The notes: generated by a model from the sequence alone, not told the origin. Shown: positions 8,693 through 17,680, counted from the stretch's first letter. The stretch is 64,000 bases of DNA from Vaginella massiliensis (GCF_900089075.1 NZ_LT593747.1:62001-126000); one strand, 5' to 3'. Numbers and translations: made by a program.

Positions 8693-8983
8693 ATTGCGGT
8701 TGAAGGGGTAATTCTTGTTACTCGTTTCTCTTTATGTGAAAATTATTATCTTATAAAATGTTAAATATCAATAAGTTGTATAAATTTTTGGTAAGATATT
8801 GGATAATTACATAGTTTCAGGAATTGAAAAACGAACAATTTTCATCTTCTTGTAGGATAAAAATCATGTCGTTTGCTGTTCAATTTGTTGAAAAAATGAT
8901 CAAAAAACAATTCGATCAAATAAAAAGGTATAATTATTGTTATTATAGAAACACTAATACTAATTTTAAAAATTTAAGAAAAA

Positions 8984-9481
8984 ATGAAAATGTCTTTTTT
9001 AACTGTGGCTACCATGGTATTGTTTTTAGGAGCAACTTCATGTAACCAAAATAAAACCAATGAAGAAATGTCACAGGAAACACCCGAAATGGTGGAAACA
9101 GCTGACAGTATGGACGTAACAACTGATGTTACCGAGAATTCTGCAGCTACACAAAACGTTATTACTCAAAATGAAGGGAAATATCCACGTGAAGTTGAAT
9201 TATTTGGAGACAACGAAATCGCAAACAGAATAAAAAAATTGGTTGGAGCTGAGTTTGAGGAAATCTCGAAAAATTTTCAGGTAGAAACACCAATCGTGTC
9301 TGAAAATAACGTATACAAATTTTCTGGTTGTCAACAACACAGCTGCCCAAGTTTCCATACAACGGTAGTGTACGATGCCAATAACGACAATTTGAATGTT
9401 ATGGTAGACAAAGACGGTAAAGTACAAAACTTCAACGAAAAGGGAGAAATTACCCTTACCGAAACTCTGAAAATGAAATAA
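8984..9481 (+). CDS. Lipoprotein with Ivy-like lysozyme-inhibitor domain
   Basis: 165 aa. MKMSFLTVATMVLFLGATSC is a lipoprotein signal peptide (Cys20). An acidic Thr/Glu-rich linker runs to about residue 60. The last 100 residues resemble the inhibitor-of-vertebrate-lysozyme fold: an amphipathic helix (NEIANRIKKLVG), then YKFSGCQQHSCPSF, which resembles the Ivy CKPHDC loop that plugs the lysozyme active site, then TTVVYDANNDNLNVMV. Family members protect peptidoglycan from host lysozyme. The loop is not identical, so inhibition is inference. It has its own terminator at 9506. Confidence 0.6.
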   Translation: MKMSFLTVATMVLFLGATSCNQNKTNEEMSQETPEMVETADSMDVTTDVTENSAATQNVITQNEGKYPREVELFGDNEIANRIKKLVGAEFEEISKNFQVETPIVSENNVYKFSGCQQHSCPSFHTTVVYDANNDNLNVMVDKDGKVQNFNEKGEITLTETLKMK

Positions 9482-9505
9482 TTTTTTTCATATTAAAAAC
9501 TTTCG

Positions 9506-9535
9506 AAAGCTTGAGGAAACTCAAGCTTTTTTTTA
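9506..9535 (+). terminator. Terminator after the Ivy-like gene
   Basis: Perfect 10-bp stem 9506-9515/9520-9529 with a GAAA loop followed by eight T. Confidence 0.9.
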
Positions 9536-9621
9536 TTGAAAAATGTATCGACAGAGACATCAAATCATCACAAATTAACATACTGTTAATATTCAAACTG
9601 CGCTTCTATGTAAATAATTCA

Positions 9622-9629
9622 TAAATTTG
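9622..9629 (+). promoter_or_regulatory. Bacteroidota -7 element before 9636
   Basis: TAAATTTG fits TAnnTTTG. The predicted transcription start almost coincides with ATG 9636, so the mRNA would be leaderless or start further in. No clear TTTG -33 element at 18-19 bp. Confidence 0.4.
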
Positions 9630-9635
9630 ATATAG

Positions 9636-10157
9636 ATGGTATATGGAGCAACATTTTTGGCAGCGGTATGCAAATCTGTTTTGGGACTTCCCTTGTTGCT
9701 TGCCTTTGTAGTGGCAGTATCCTTTGTGATTGTGAATGCGATAAGACTAAAAAACGCTGCCGGACAGCGAAGGATCGATTATCAGAAAGAAAAAAAGAAA
9801 TATAAAATGATCTTGGGGTTCGGATCTGGATTTTGGATTTTCTTGATAATGGTTGTCACCTCTAGTATTGGTTTTTCGTTTTTTGTGGGCTATAAGATTT
9901 ACCGCAAGATTGTCGAAAAATACGGTGTCGAAACAGAAGCCGTGGTTTATAAAATCTCGGATACGGGAATGTTGGTCAACTACCAAGAGATCAATAAATA
10001 CCATTTTGTATTTCAACTCCCCGATAATAGCCTGAAAGAAGCCACTTTGCTCGATATTCAAGTTAGTAGAGGCTATGGAACAAACAAGCGGATCGCTATA
10101 AAATACCTGCCGCTTACAGTTGATTTTTATCCAATGATTATTGATGTAAATGATTAA
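9636..10157 (+). CDS. Membrane protein with DUF3592-like domain
   Basis: 173 aa. Two membrane helices (about 10-33 and 63-87) are separated by a basic loop (RRIDYQKEKKKYK). The C-terminal 80 residues (YGVETEAVVYKISDTGML...YHFVFQLPD...RIAIKYLPLTVDFYPM) have the beta-strand pattern of DUF3592 proteins, which end in a 'v.YLP.dp' motif. Function unknown. Its stop overlaps the start of the next gene by 8 bases, so the two are translated from one mRNA. It resembles the domains in the 11249 gene. Confidence 0.6.
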   Translation: MVYGATFLAAVCKSVLGLPLLLAFVVAVSFVIVNAIRLKNAAGQRRIDYQKEKKKYKMILGFGSGFWIFLIMVVTSSIGFSFFVGYKIYRKIVEKYGVETEAVVYKISDTGMLVNYQEINKYHFVFQLPDNSLKEATLLDIQVSRGYGTNKRIAIKYLPLTVDFYPMIIDVND

Positions 10158-10932
10158 GAATATGCAACAGATTGTAAAAATGTTTCTATTGTCGATTGCC
10201 ACTTTCATCCTTCATTCGTGCGACTATGTGAAAGAGGCTTATAACGAAACCTTTAATTATAAAGATAAAAAAGAACGGGAGATAGACCTGAGAGAAATTT
10301 TCGATAAAACGTTTGATCTGGAAAAGGATTACACAAATCGAAATACCGAAAACTACACCAAAGTTCTCAGCGATCTCTACCCAGATTTAGACAGCGCAAA
10401 GGTGAGGGTCGCCGCCGAAATGATTACGAATAGTATGCAGAAAGGGCACTATAGTGGGATTTCTCTACTCTTTCAACCCGATAAGTTGGATGAAATACAG
10501 GCCGAATTATACACTTTTCTAAATGCTGAAAACCTGCTGATGTACGATCCCGTGATTTTTGTAGAGTACGACAGGGTACGGCTGCGACTCCTCAATCCGC
10601 AAAACCCGAAAGAAGCAGACTGGTATTGGTACGAAACCGGAACTGGGAAATGGAGAAAAGAGGATGCCGTGAAAATTTCGAAATCAAAATTAGAAAAAAT
10701 GGAAGAAAACACTTTACCGCTTTCTTCTATCAAGCTGAGTGCCGCTACGAAAGTGATGTATCAGATAATCAGTCATTTAGACGAGCTTGGTTATATAGAA
10801 ATGCCAAATTCGATAACAGCCTATATCAATTCATACAAACATATCTGGACGGTTCAGTTACGGGGCGAAAGGGCAGATTATAGATTAGAAACCGATCTCG
10901 AGGGGAATTTATTGACTTTGGAAAGGTTGTAA
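10150..10932 (+). CDS. Hypothetical lipoprotein
   Basis: 260 aa. Signal MIKNMQQIVKMFLLSIATFILHSC; ATG 10162 (MQQIVKMFLL) is an alternative start giving a more usual signal length. The mature part is charged and helical (KDKKEREIDLREIFDKTFDLEKDY) with a C-terminal sheet-like section (LLMYDPVIFVEYDRVRLRLL..., WTVQLRGERADYRLETD). It is probably a periplasmic or surface protein. I do not recognise the family. It overlaps the DUF3592-like gene upstream and so likely works in the same membrane complex or pathway. Confidence 0.65.
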   Translation: MIKNMQQIVKMFLLSIATFILHSCDYVKEAYNETFNYKDKKEREIDLREIFDKTFDLEKDYTNRNTENYTKVLSDLYPDLDSAKVRVAAEMITNSMQKGHYSGISLLFQPDKLDEIQAELYTFLNAENLLMYDPVIFVEYDRVRLRLLNPQNPKEADWYWYETGTGKWRKEDAVKISKSKLEKMEENTLPLSSIKLSAATKVMYQIISHLDELGYIEMPNSITAYINSYKHIWTVQLRGERADYRLETDLEGNLLTLERL

Positions 10933-10967
10933 TAAGCATCATCACAGCACAGTTGAAAACGAGGGTT

Positions 10968-11071
10968 ATGAGCAAGAATTTCTGGAATTGGTTTGGCGTT
11001 GGCTCTCGTTTTGGCATCCGTGGGTTTGGACACCTTTTGTACTATTATTTTTTTATATCAAAAATGATTAA
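10968..11071 (+). pseudogene. Collapsed paralogue of the 11249 gene
   Basis: ATG 10968 reads MSKNFWNWF, matching MSSKFWQWY at the start of the 11249 gene. About 10 codons in, the next frame reads VWRWLSFWHPWVWTPFVLLF and stops at 11069-11071, matching GWRWLSFFHPWVWIPYTGVIF from residues near 190-210 of that gene. This small relic joins the start and an internal helix of a paralogue, with about 170 codons between them lost, immediately upstream of the intact copy. Confidence 0.6.
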
Positions 11072-11248
11072 AGTGTTGATATGTAGAGCGTTATGAAAAT
11101 CATTAGATGAAATTTTTCAAAGGTTTAATGAAAAAAATTAGTAAAAAAATCATCCTTAGACTAAAAACGCATTTTCTCTCGGATGAATGATCAAAAAAAT
11201 ATTTCAAATAAAATATTAAACAAGCGAAAAATCTAAAAGACAAAGATT

Positions 11249-12166
11249 ATGAGCAGTAAATTTTGGCAATGGTACATTTTGGGTTTCTTCTATATTTTCC
11301 CGCTGTTTTTTTGTTTTGCTGGGGTTTGGAACATGGGACCTTGGCTCGCAACTCTTTCCCTGTTGTTGGGTATTGTGGGATGGATTTGGCTCGTGGTGGA
11401 TCAGTTTCGCCTTTTTTTCAAAAATCCAAACCGTTTGCTCGAGCAGGTGCGCCAATTGCAGCGAAACGGAAAAGTTGTGGATGCGAAAATCAGAAGGGTC
11501 ATTTCGAAAAAACAATCCAAAGACGGAGATGTTTTTACCGAACTCTACGTTTCTTTCCCAAATTTTTCTGGAACCGAAATTTTTACCACTTTCGAGATGT
11601 ATGACAGCAAACCGCACGAAAACAGGTTTGAAGTTGGCAAAACCTTTCCGCTTCGTCTCAATACCTCGCCCAATACTTCGACGCCTTGGGTGATTGGCGA
11701 TGGCGAATATTTCAAAACAAGGTCGGGTTTCCGCTGGCTTTTCCTGTTTTCTATAGTCTATGCAGTGGTGGTATTTATTGTCAATTATTATATTTTCACC
11801 GACGATAACGGCTGGCGTTGGCTTTCTTTTTTTCATCCTTGGGTGTGGATACCCTATACCGGGGTGATTTTTTACAACAGATTTTTGAACAAATTTCTGT
11901 ATGGTGACGACAATGACCAATCGTACAAGCTTTATCTGTACGGATTAGAAACGACGGGGCAGATTACAAAATCCTCGCAAACCGGGCTGTATATCAACGA
12001 ACAGCCGCAAATGAGAATTCAGATCTCCTACACCGATAAAAACGGTAAAACGCATTTTGTAGAAAAAAAGCAAATCGTTATGCTTTCCGACTTGCATAAT
12101 TATCAGGTAGGCGATGTGAAACTGCTTTACCTGCCCGATAACCCTGAGACGATTGAGTTGTTGTAA
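11249..12166 (+). CDS. Four-helix membrane protein with two DUF3592-like domains
   Basis: 305 aa. Helices 1-2 lie at about 8-58, followed by a soluble segment (VRQLQRNGKVVDAKIRRVISKKQ...TELYVSFPN..GTEIFTTFEMYDS) resembling DUF3592. Helices 3-4 (about 162-208) carry the Trp-rich stretch WRWLSFFHPWVWIPY. A second soluble domain ends LHNYQVGDVKLLYLPDNPETIELL. The repeated helix-pair plus beta-domain layout suggests internal duplication. Function unknown. A collapsed relative lies just upstream (10968-11071). Confidence 0.65.
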   Translation: MSSKFWQWYILGFFYIFPLFFCFAGVWNMGPWLATLSLLLGIVGWIWLVVDQFRLFFKNPNRLLEQVRQLQRNGKVVDAKIRRVISKKQSKDGDVFTELYVSFPNFSGTEIFTTFEMYDSKPHENRFEVGKTFPLRLNTSPNTSTPWVIGDGEYFKTRSGFRWLFLFSIVYAVVVFIVNYYIFTDDNGWRWLSFFHPWVWIPYTGVIFYNRFLNKFLYGDDNDQSYKLYLYGLETTGQITKSSQTGLYINEQPQMRIQISYTDKNGKTHFVEKKQIVMLSDLHNYQVGDVKLLYLPDNPETIELL

Positions 12167-12225
12167 AGTTTTGAGTGAAAGTTTCGAGGTGAGAGTTGCT
12201 GACCAAATTGTAATTGTTTTAAAAA

Positions 12226-12318
12226 GAAAATTCGACAGAGCGGATTTATAAAGCTAATCAATCTTGTATCAATCTCAACGGTGCGCAATTGGAAGGAAAT
12301 CCTATTCTGGTCTATTAA
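12226..12318 (+). pseudogene. Possible C-terminal gene remnant
   Basis: Thirty codons in one frame (ENSTERIYKANQSCINLNGA... ending GNPILVY) run to TAA 12316-12318 with no possible start. The composition looks protein-like, but it is short and could be chance. No family recognised. Confidence 0.25.
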
Positions 12319-12385
12319 CTGAAAAAAAAGAACGATATAGAAAAATTATTTAGCTCTGGCTAAACGATAAAACCTCAACACAACC

Positions 12386-12435
12386 CATTCGCTTGAATAG
12401 GTTTTATTATTTTAGTCCAAGCAAATGGTTTTTGC
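12386..12435. repeat. Inverted-repeat element, copy 2
   Basis: Arms 12386-12395 and 12418-12427 are complementary at 9 of 10 positions. The 26 bases at 12402-12427 match copy 1 (621-646) exactly. It sits just downstream of the minus-strand FAD oxidoreductase stop. Confidence 0.55.
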
Positions 12436-12445
12436 CTGATTTTTT

Positions 12446-13651
12446 TTATCTATTAAAACTAAATAATTTCATTCGACTATCTTTTTTTTCTTTAATAATG
12501 TTAGTTAATACCTGAGCAGCAATAGCACTAAACGTTATGCCATTTCCACCATAACCTAAGGCAAAAAGCATACGACTACCAGATTGATAAGGACCAATAA
12601 ATGGCAAACCATCTTTTGTAGAACTAAAAGTACCACACCAAGCCATTTCTGTCTTAAATGAAATACTGGGATATAATCTTTTAAATTTTCTTTCTAGGAA
12701 TTTAATTTTTTCTCTTAAAATAGAATCTCTTTTAATAGGATCTTCAAACATTTCATCTCCTCCTCCAACTATCATGCGATTATCAGTCGTAGTACGTAAA
12801 TATAAATATGGATCATCAGTATTCCACAGCAAACTTCTATTGGGCCATATATTGTCTGGATGAACAGGAGAAGAAATTATAGCGTAGGTAGATAATAAAT
12901 TCATAACTTTTTTGGGTAAAAAGAATTCAGATTCGAAACCAGTTGCAACTATCACATACTTGCAACTGATTTTTTTATTGTTAGCTGTATAAAGCGTATA
13001 ACTATTCTTATTTTCTTTAAAAGATTGAATTTCGGTATGTGTAAACACTTTCAGATTAGATTTTTCGCGATGATATTTCAGTAATCCAGTAGCTGCTGTA
13101 TAAGCATCCATTTGAGCTGAAGTTTCATTATGCAAGGCCGCATAACCCTGAATTTTTTGATAATCCCACAATTGATTTTTATCTAGAAAATCAACAGGAA
13201 GATTGGCTTTTTTACGTGCTTTATACTCTTTATCTAAAAAAGCTAGTCCTTTTTTGGTAGTGGTATAATATATAGTTGGAATTCTTTCAAACTCAGCATC
13301 TACATTTGTTTTTTTTAGAATATTTTCAATATCAGTAATGGACTGTAAACAATATTCAAACGCTTTTATTGCGTTTTGTTCTCCTACTTTTTTTATTAAT
13401 TGATGCAATGGAGTATCAATTTCGTATTGCAACTGTGCAGTACTGGCTGCGCTGCTTCCAGTGGCTAATGTTCGTTTATCTATTACAGCACAAGAAATAC
13501 CTGCTTCACAAAGTTCATGTGCAACCAATGCACCAGTTATTCCTGAACCGATAATCGTAACATCAATTGAAATATTTTTTTCTAAAGGATTAAAAGTATT
13601 ATCTAAAGAACTTTTCAATATCCAATAAGGTAAACCTGAATGTAAATTCAT
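12446..13651 (-). CDS. FAD-dependent oxidoreductase (DAO family)
   Basis: 401 aa. The Rossmann FAD motif IDVTIIGSGITGALVAHEL is at about residues 29-47, followed by the ribose-binding acid in CAVIDKR and TGSSAASTAQLQ. A late motif DGLPFIGP...LFALGYGGNGITFS closes the FAD site. It belongs to the glycine/D-amino-acid oxidase-like family; it lacks the C-terminal Rieske domain found in longer YhfW-type relatives. Substrate unknown. The gene stands alone, with no clear promoter. Codon use looks somewhat more AT-rich than in the housekeeping genes, so recent transfer is possible. Confidence 0.85.
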   Translation of the reverse strand: MNLHSGLPYWILKSSLDNTFNPLEKNISIDVTIIGSGITGALVAHELCEAGISCAVIDKRTLATGSSAASTAQLQYEIDTPLHQLIKKVGEQNAIKAFEYCLQSITDIENILKKTNVDAEFERIPTIYYTTTKKGLAFLDKEYKARKKANLPVDFLDKNQLWDYQKIQGYAALHNETSAQMDAYTAATGLLKYHREKSNLKVFTHTEIQSFKENKNSYTLYTANNKKISCKYVIVATGFESEFFLPKKVMNLLSTYAIISSPVHPDNIWPNRSLLWNTDDPYLYLRTTTDNRMIVGGGDEMFEDPIKRDSILREKIKFLERKFKRLYPSISFKTEMAWCGTFSSTKDGLPFIGPYQSGSRMLFALGYGGNGITFSAIAAQVLTNIIKEKKDSRMKLFSFNR

Positions 13652-13963
13652 TTTTTTATTAAAATTACATAAAAATTTTCACACCAAGAATCAGGTAAAT
13701 GAATGGAAGAGATTTTTCCTTACGGCTCATCTATTTTAGCACCGTGGCTTTCGCTCGGTTGCTGTCAATTCAATGACTCTTGATGTTGGTATAAATTTAA
13801 ACAAAATTTTTACCTATCCAATAGCTAACCAAATTTTATTGGCTTTTTTAGTATTTTTACAAAAGACAATAGTTGGCTCAGTGATAAAGTTTTTTTAGAC
13901 ATGATTCCTTGCCGATTCGTTTTCTGTTCTGTAAAATGTTTCCAATAAACGATTAAAAAAATA
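13652..13963. other. Intergenic stretch between divergent genes
   Basis: 312 bases between the FAD oxidoreductase (minus) and the Mrr-type nuclease (plus). There is a weak imperfect hairpin around 13738-13765. No ORF with a plausible start and no confident promoter were found. Confidence 0.4.
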
Positions 13964-14848
13964 ATGAAATTAGAAATTCCAAAGTTTCACGAAACTTTTG
14001 ACCTAATACTTGCAATCCTCCAAAAACAAGACAACATCTCCAGAGCAAAATTGCGGGAGATAGTCATAGAAAATTTTTTCTCAAATATTCCAAAAGATCT
14101 TTTAGAACAACGGATTAAAAGCGGCGAATTACTGATTCATAATCGCATAAATTGGGGAATATCTTATTTGAAACAAGCAGGTTATCTCATTTACCCAAAA
14201 AGAGGGTTTGTACAATTAACAGAAAAGGGTAAAAATCAGAAAGATAATTTGAATTTGGCAATAATAAAACAAGAAATTGAAAAACTTAATCCTTTTGATA
14301 AAAAAGATAATCATAAACCAATTGTTGATAAAGGTATAAAGGAGGAAACACCCGAAGATTTGATCAACGAAGGTTTTTCTCAAATTGAGAAAGAAGTTAA
14401 AAACGATTTGCTCGAAAAACTCAAATCAATGGATCCGTATTATTTTGAAAAGGTGATTTTGATCCTTTTGAAAAAAATGGGATATGGTGATTTTATCGAA
14501 ACCACTAAATCTGCTGATGGTGGAATTGACGGCATAATAAACGAGGACAAGTTAGGGCTTGATAAAATTTACATTCAAGCAAAAAGATTTACAGAAAACA
14601 AGGTGCGTGAAATAGATATTAGAAATTTTATTGGGGCCATGAGTGGTGATACGAACAAAGGTGTCTTTGTGACCACCTCCCTTTTCGACAAAGCAGGCGA
14701 AGAAAAAGCAAAAAATGCTCACCATAAAATAATCTTAATCGATGGATATAAATTAGTGGACTTGATGCACGAATATAATGTGGGCGTTCAAATAAAATCA
14801 ATTTATGAAATAAAGCAAATCGATGAAGATTTCTTTGTGGAGCAGTAA
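13964..14848 (+). CDS. Mrr-type restriction endonuclease
   Basis: 294 aa. The N-terminal third (about 1-90, GWISYLKQAGYL-like helices ending VQLTEKG) matches the Mrr winged-helix domain. A charged linker leads to the nuclease domain from about residue 150: MDPYYFEKVILILLKKMGYGDF, then SADGGIDGII (catalytic Asp) and IYIQAKR (the QxK form of the PD-(D/E)xK site), then FIGAMSGDTNKGVFVTTS. Mrr proteins are type IV enzymes that cut modified DNA. All catalytic residues are present. No methylase is nearby, as expected for type IV. Confidence 0.9.
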   Translation: MKLEIPKFHETFDLILAILQKQDNISRAKLREIVIENFFSNIPKDLLEQRIKSGELLIHNRINWGISYLKQAGYLIYPKRGFVQLTEKGKNQKDNLNLAIIKQEIEKLNPFDKKDNHKPIVDKGIKEETPEDLINEGFSQIEKEVKNDLLEKLKSMDPYYFEKVILILLKKMGYGDFIETTKSADGGIDGIINEDKLGLDKIYIQAKRFTENKVREIDIRNFIGAMSGDTNKGVFVTTSLFDKAGEEKAKNAHHKIILIDGYKLVDLMHEYNVGVQIKSIYEIKQIDEDFFVEQ

Positions 14849-14921
14849 ATACAAGAACTATTTGTGGCTACAAAAAATTAAAATATGAGACTGAAAAGAA
14901 AAATTATTTAGAATTCTTTAT

Positions 14922-15119
14922 TTGGCGTTAATTGAAATTCGCGCCGAATCAAATGGGAGCAAAAAGATATTTGAGATTTCAAATTTGCTTCACAATTTAC
15001 CTTTAAAACTTTCTAAAGAGCATTGTAATTATGACGATGTATATAATCAGATTTTAGAAGCTTCTAAATCCAATAAAGGATTAAACAAATGGGTCGAATC
15101 GAATATTGGAAAAGATTGA
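14922..15119 (+). CDS. Small hypothetical protein, start uncertain
   Basis: 65 aa from TTG 14922; the frame is open upstream to a stop near 14891, without ATG. The sequence IEIRAESNGSKKIFEISNLLHNLPLKL...NYDDVYNQILEASKSNKGLNKWVESNIGKD looks like a compact helical protein. The lack of a good start could mean it is a 5'-damaged gene. It follows the Mrr gene by 73 bp. Family not recognised. Confidence 0.4.
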   Translation: MALIEIRAESNGSKKIFEISNLLHNLPLKLSKEHCNYDDVYNQILEASKSNKGLNKWVESNIGKD

Positions 15120-15366
15120 CACCACTGATAGCACCACTTTCCCTACAACAAGCCAAAGCCCCAACACAAAATTCACACAAATTAATCCATAAAAATCATT
15201 CATTTTAGACGAATAATAAGTCAAGCGAGAAATCGCTCTTAGACAAAAGAAAAACTTTCGGTCTGCGCTAATCCTCACTGTATTTTGGAACATTACAAAC
15301 CGTGTCAAAAAATACTACAGATTGCTTATCTTAGCAACTAAATGCCTCTAAGCATAAATTGACAAG

Positions 15367-15867
15367 ATGAGCAAACGACCGAAAATAAAAATAGAACTCA
15401 CTACAACCGACAAATTACTTGAAGCTTTGGGCTGGATTGCTGTTCTTGGAATTTGGGTCTTGACCGCAACAAACTACACCAACTTACCCGAAATTATCCC
15501 AACCCATTACAATGCAGCCGGGCAGGCAGACGGTTTTGGCGATAAAGCCAATATTTTATCTTTACCGATTGTTGCAACTGTTCTTTTTGTTGGGATGACA
15601 ATTTTGAACAAGTTTCCTCACGTTTTCAACTATCTGACAGAGATTACCATCGACAATGCACGACAGCAATACACCTATGCGACTAGAATGATGAGGTATC
15701 TAAAGCTCATACTTGTAGTAGTTTTCGGGCTGATTGCTTTACAGACAATCAGACAGGCAGACGGTCAAGAAAAGGAACTCGGCGCTTGGTTTTTGCCGTT
15801 ATTTTTGGGGCTTGTTTTTTTGCCCATCTTCAATTATTTAATTAAATCATCCAAGGCAGAAAAATAA
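15367..15867 (+). CDS. DUF1648 domain membrane protein
   Basis: 166 aa with four helices (about 17-35, 56-76, 104-124, 137-155). The DUF1648 signature LPEIIPTHYNAAGQADGFGDK lies between helices 1 and 2. Members include SdpI-like immunity or signalling proteins and many uncharacterised ones. Length is typical and the start MSKRPKIKIELTT is good. No obvious partner; the next gene is a PH-like membrane protein 124 bp away. Confidence 0.75.
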   Translation: MSKRPKIKIELTTTDKLLEALGWIAVLGIWVLTATNYTNLPEIIPTHYNAAGQADGFGDKANILSLPIVATVLFVGMTILNKFPHVFNYLTEITIDNARQQYTYATRMMRYLKLILVVVFGLIALQTIRQADGQEKELGAWFLPLFLGLVFLPIFNYLIKSSKAEK

Positions 15868-15991
15868 TGACCACAGCTTATCCATCTCGAGTTTGCTGGA
15901 TTTAAAAACAGATTTTTTTGCGATATTTTACGTAAGAATTGTTTAATTTGCGATTTTAACTCAAACCTTATTTTTATAAAAAAATAGCAAG

Positions 15992-16387
15992 ATGAAATTC
16001 AGCTATACGCAAAAAAGATTGTACAGAAACCTTTTTTTTGGAATTTTTTGGTTGGTAATCAGCCTGTATTACTTTTTTGGTGAAAATGAAAATCTAAAAT
16101 TAATGAGTATTCTATTTTCAATTCTTGGCATTGCCTATCTTTTGATTTTTGCTTACGAATACCAACAAAAATATTTTGAGTTTACAGATGATAAAATCAA
16201 ATTGTACACCATACCAAAGAAGGAAATCAAGATAAATGAGATTACCGAAGCCAAATATTTTGCCGAAGATTATGTTTTCAAAACACCAAATCAATCGCTA
16301 ACGATTGTAAAATCACAACTAAATAAAAAACAACTTCCAGAGTTTGAAAGCTTTTTCAATGGTTTAAAGGATACTTTAAAAAAATAA
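15992..16387 (+). CDS. Two-helix membrane protein with PH-like domain
   Basis: 131 aa. Helices at about 12-28 and 38-54 are followed by a cytoplasmic beta domain (YFEFTDDKIKLYTIPKKEIKINEITEAKYF) like bacterial PH domains, similar in layout to the end of the 5376 gene. Function unknown. A terminator follows at 16448. Confidence 0.6.
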   Translation: MKFSYTQKRLYRNLFFGIFWLVISLYYFFGENENLKLMSILFSILGIAYLLIFAYEYQQKYFEFTDDKIKLYTIPKKEIKINEITEAKYFAEDYVFKTPNQSLTIVKSQLNKKQLPEFESFFNGLKDTLKK

Positions 16388-16447
16388 GTGAGTGATGATT
16401 TTATCATAATATGAAAATCCTTCAAACACATGAATTCAAAAAAAAAC

Positions 16448-16478
16448 ACCTTAATCACTTTGGTTAAGGTATTCTTTT
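16448..16478 (+). terminator. Terminator
   Basis: Perfect 7-bp stem 16448-16454/16464-16470 followed by a T-rich tail. Confidence 0.65.
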
Positions 16479-16568
16479 TGCTAGGCAACTTGCTACATCG
16501 GCTTAGAGAATGATAATTTTCTTTCCTTTGTATAAAATATATCGTTTCATTTTACAAAAACAACATAC

Positions 16569-17579
16569 ATGAAAAATTTCTTATTGTCCGTTGCATTTGC
16601 TTCCAGTCTAATCTCGTGTAACAGCGTAAAAGATTTGACTCAAGATCGAGTTGTACAAACTTACGTAGATAAAATAAGTCAAACCGAACTTACCAAGCAG
16701 CTCTACATCGTGGCTGCAGACGAAATGTTGGGGCGTGATGCAGGAAAAGAAGGAGAGGTTTTGGCCCGAAATTATTTGGTGAATTATTATAAGACGATTG
16801 GAATTTCTTCGCCCGATGGCACCGACGAAGGTTATTTTCAGATAATTCCACCCAAAACATTTAGTCGGGTAGAAGGGGAGATGAGAAATGTGATGGCTTT
16901 TGTAAAAGGTGCAGAATTGCCAGACGAGGTGTTGGTCGTAAGTTCGCATTACGATCATGTGGGGGTGAGCGATGGAGAAATTTATAACGGAGCCGACGAC
17001 AATGGTTCTGGTACAGTGGCATTGATGGAAATTGCTCGGGTGGTGAAAGAGGCGCAGAAAAAAGGAAATGCACCCAAAAGGTCAATTTTGTTTTTGCATG
17101 TTTCGGGTGAAGAAAGAGGACTTTTAGGGTCTAAATATTATAGCGACAATCCAATCTTTCCTCTCGCCAACACCATTGCCAATGTCAACATCGATATGAT
17201 AGGGCGTGTAGATGATGAGCATCTTACAGATGAAAATTATGTCTACATTATTGGGTCGAATATGTTGAGCACCGATTTGCACAATACGGTGATGAAGACC
17301 AAAGATTTTGTAAAAGATCTGAAACTCGATGAGCAGTTCAATACCAAAGATGATCCCAATCGTTTCTATTATCGATCAGATCATTACAATTTTGCAAAAC
17401 ACGATATTCCGGCGGTTTTTTACTTCAATGGCGTTCACGAGGATTATCACCGTCCTACCGACACCGCAGAGAAAATCAACTATCCGTTGATGACCAAACG
17501 CGTAAAATCTATCTTCTCTACCGTTTGGTTGTTGGCAAATGCAGATAAGCGTCCGGCGGTAGATAAACCTACAAAGTAA
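16569..17579 (+). CDS. M28 family metallopeptidase, lipoprotein
   Basis: 336 aa. Lipoprotein signal MKNFLLSVAFASSLISC. The M28 zinc site is complete: SSHYDH (His127, catalytic Asp129), GADDNGSG (Asp143), GEERGLLGS (catalytic Glu181 and zinc ligand Glu182), NIDMIGR (Asp), and RSDHYNFA (His). This predicts a cell-envelope aminopeptidase of the leucyl/glutamyl type that trims peptides taken up for nutrition. It converges on the secreted protease at 17681, with a shared terminator hairpin between them. Confidence 0.92.
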   Translation: MKNFLLSVAFASSLISCNSVKDLTQDRVVQTYVDKISQTELTKQLYIVAADEMLGRDAGKEGEVLARNYLVNYYKTIGISSPDGTDEGYFQIIPPKTFSRVEGEMRNVMAFVKGAELPDEVLVVSSHYDHVGVSDGEIYNGADDNGSGTVALMEIARVVKEAQKKGNAPKRSILFLHVSGEERGLLGSKYYSDNPIFPLANTIANVNIDMIGRVDDEHLTDENYVYIIGSNMLSTDLHNTVMKTKDFVKDLKLDEQFNTKDDPNRFYYRSDHYNFAKHDIPAVFYFNGVHEDYHRPTDTAEKINYPLMTKRVKSIFSTVWLLANADKRPAVDKPTK

Positions 17580-17622
17580 GGATTGTATTTTTTGGGTTTA
17601 ATGGATTGTGGTTGAAAAAAAG

Positions 17623-17675
17623 AAGAGGCTGTCTCGTGACACTTGTTTGCCGAAGTGTAGCAGCGACAGCCTCTT
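17623..17675. terminator. Bidirectional terminator between convergent genes
   Basis: Outer stem 17623-17633/17665-17675 is perfect and encloses a second stem (ACACTT/AAGTGT). A-runs and T-runs flank both sides. It serves the M28 gene and the minus-strand protease. Confidence 0.8.
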
Positions 17676-17680
17676 TTAGA

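Noticed and set aside
8824-9045. 73-codon ORF overlapping the Ivy-like gene start
   Set aside because: Overlaps the start of a clear lipoprotein gene in another frame; composition not protein-like.
13964-14848. Complete restriction-modification system around the Mrr gene
   Set aside because: No methyltransferase or specificity subunit nearby; the gene fits a solitary type IV enzyme.
15081-15308. 75-codon minus-strand ORF
   Set aside because: Overlaps the end of the small plus-strand ORF and has no promoter or domain; likely chance.
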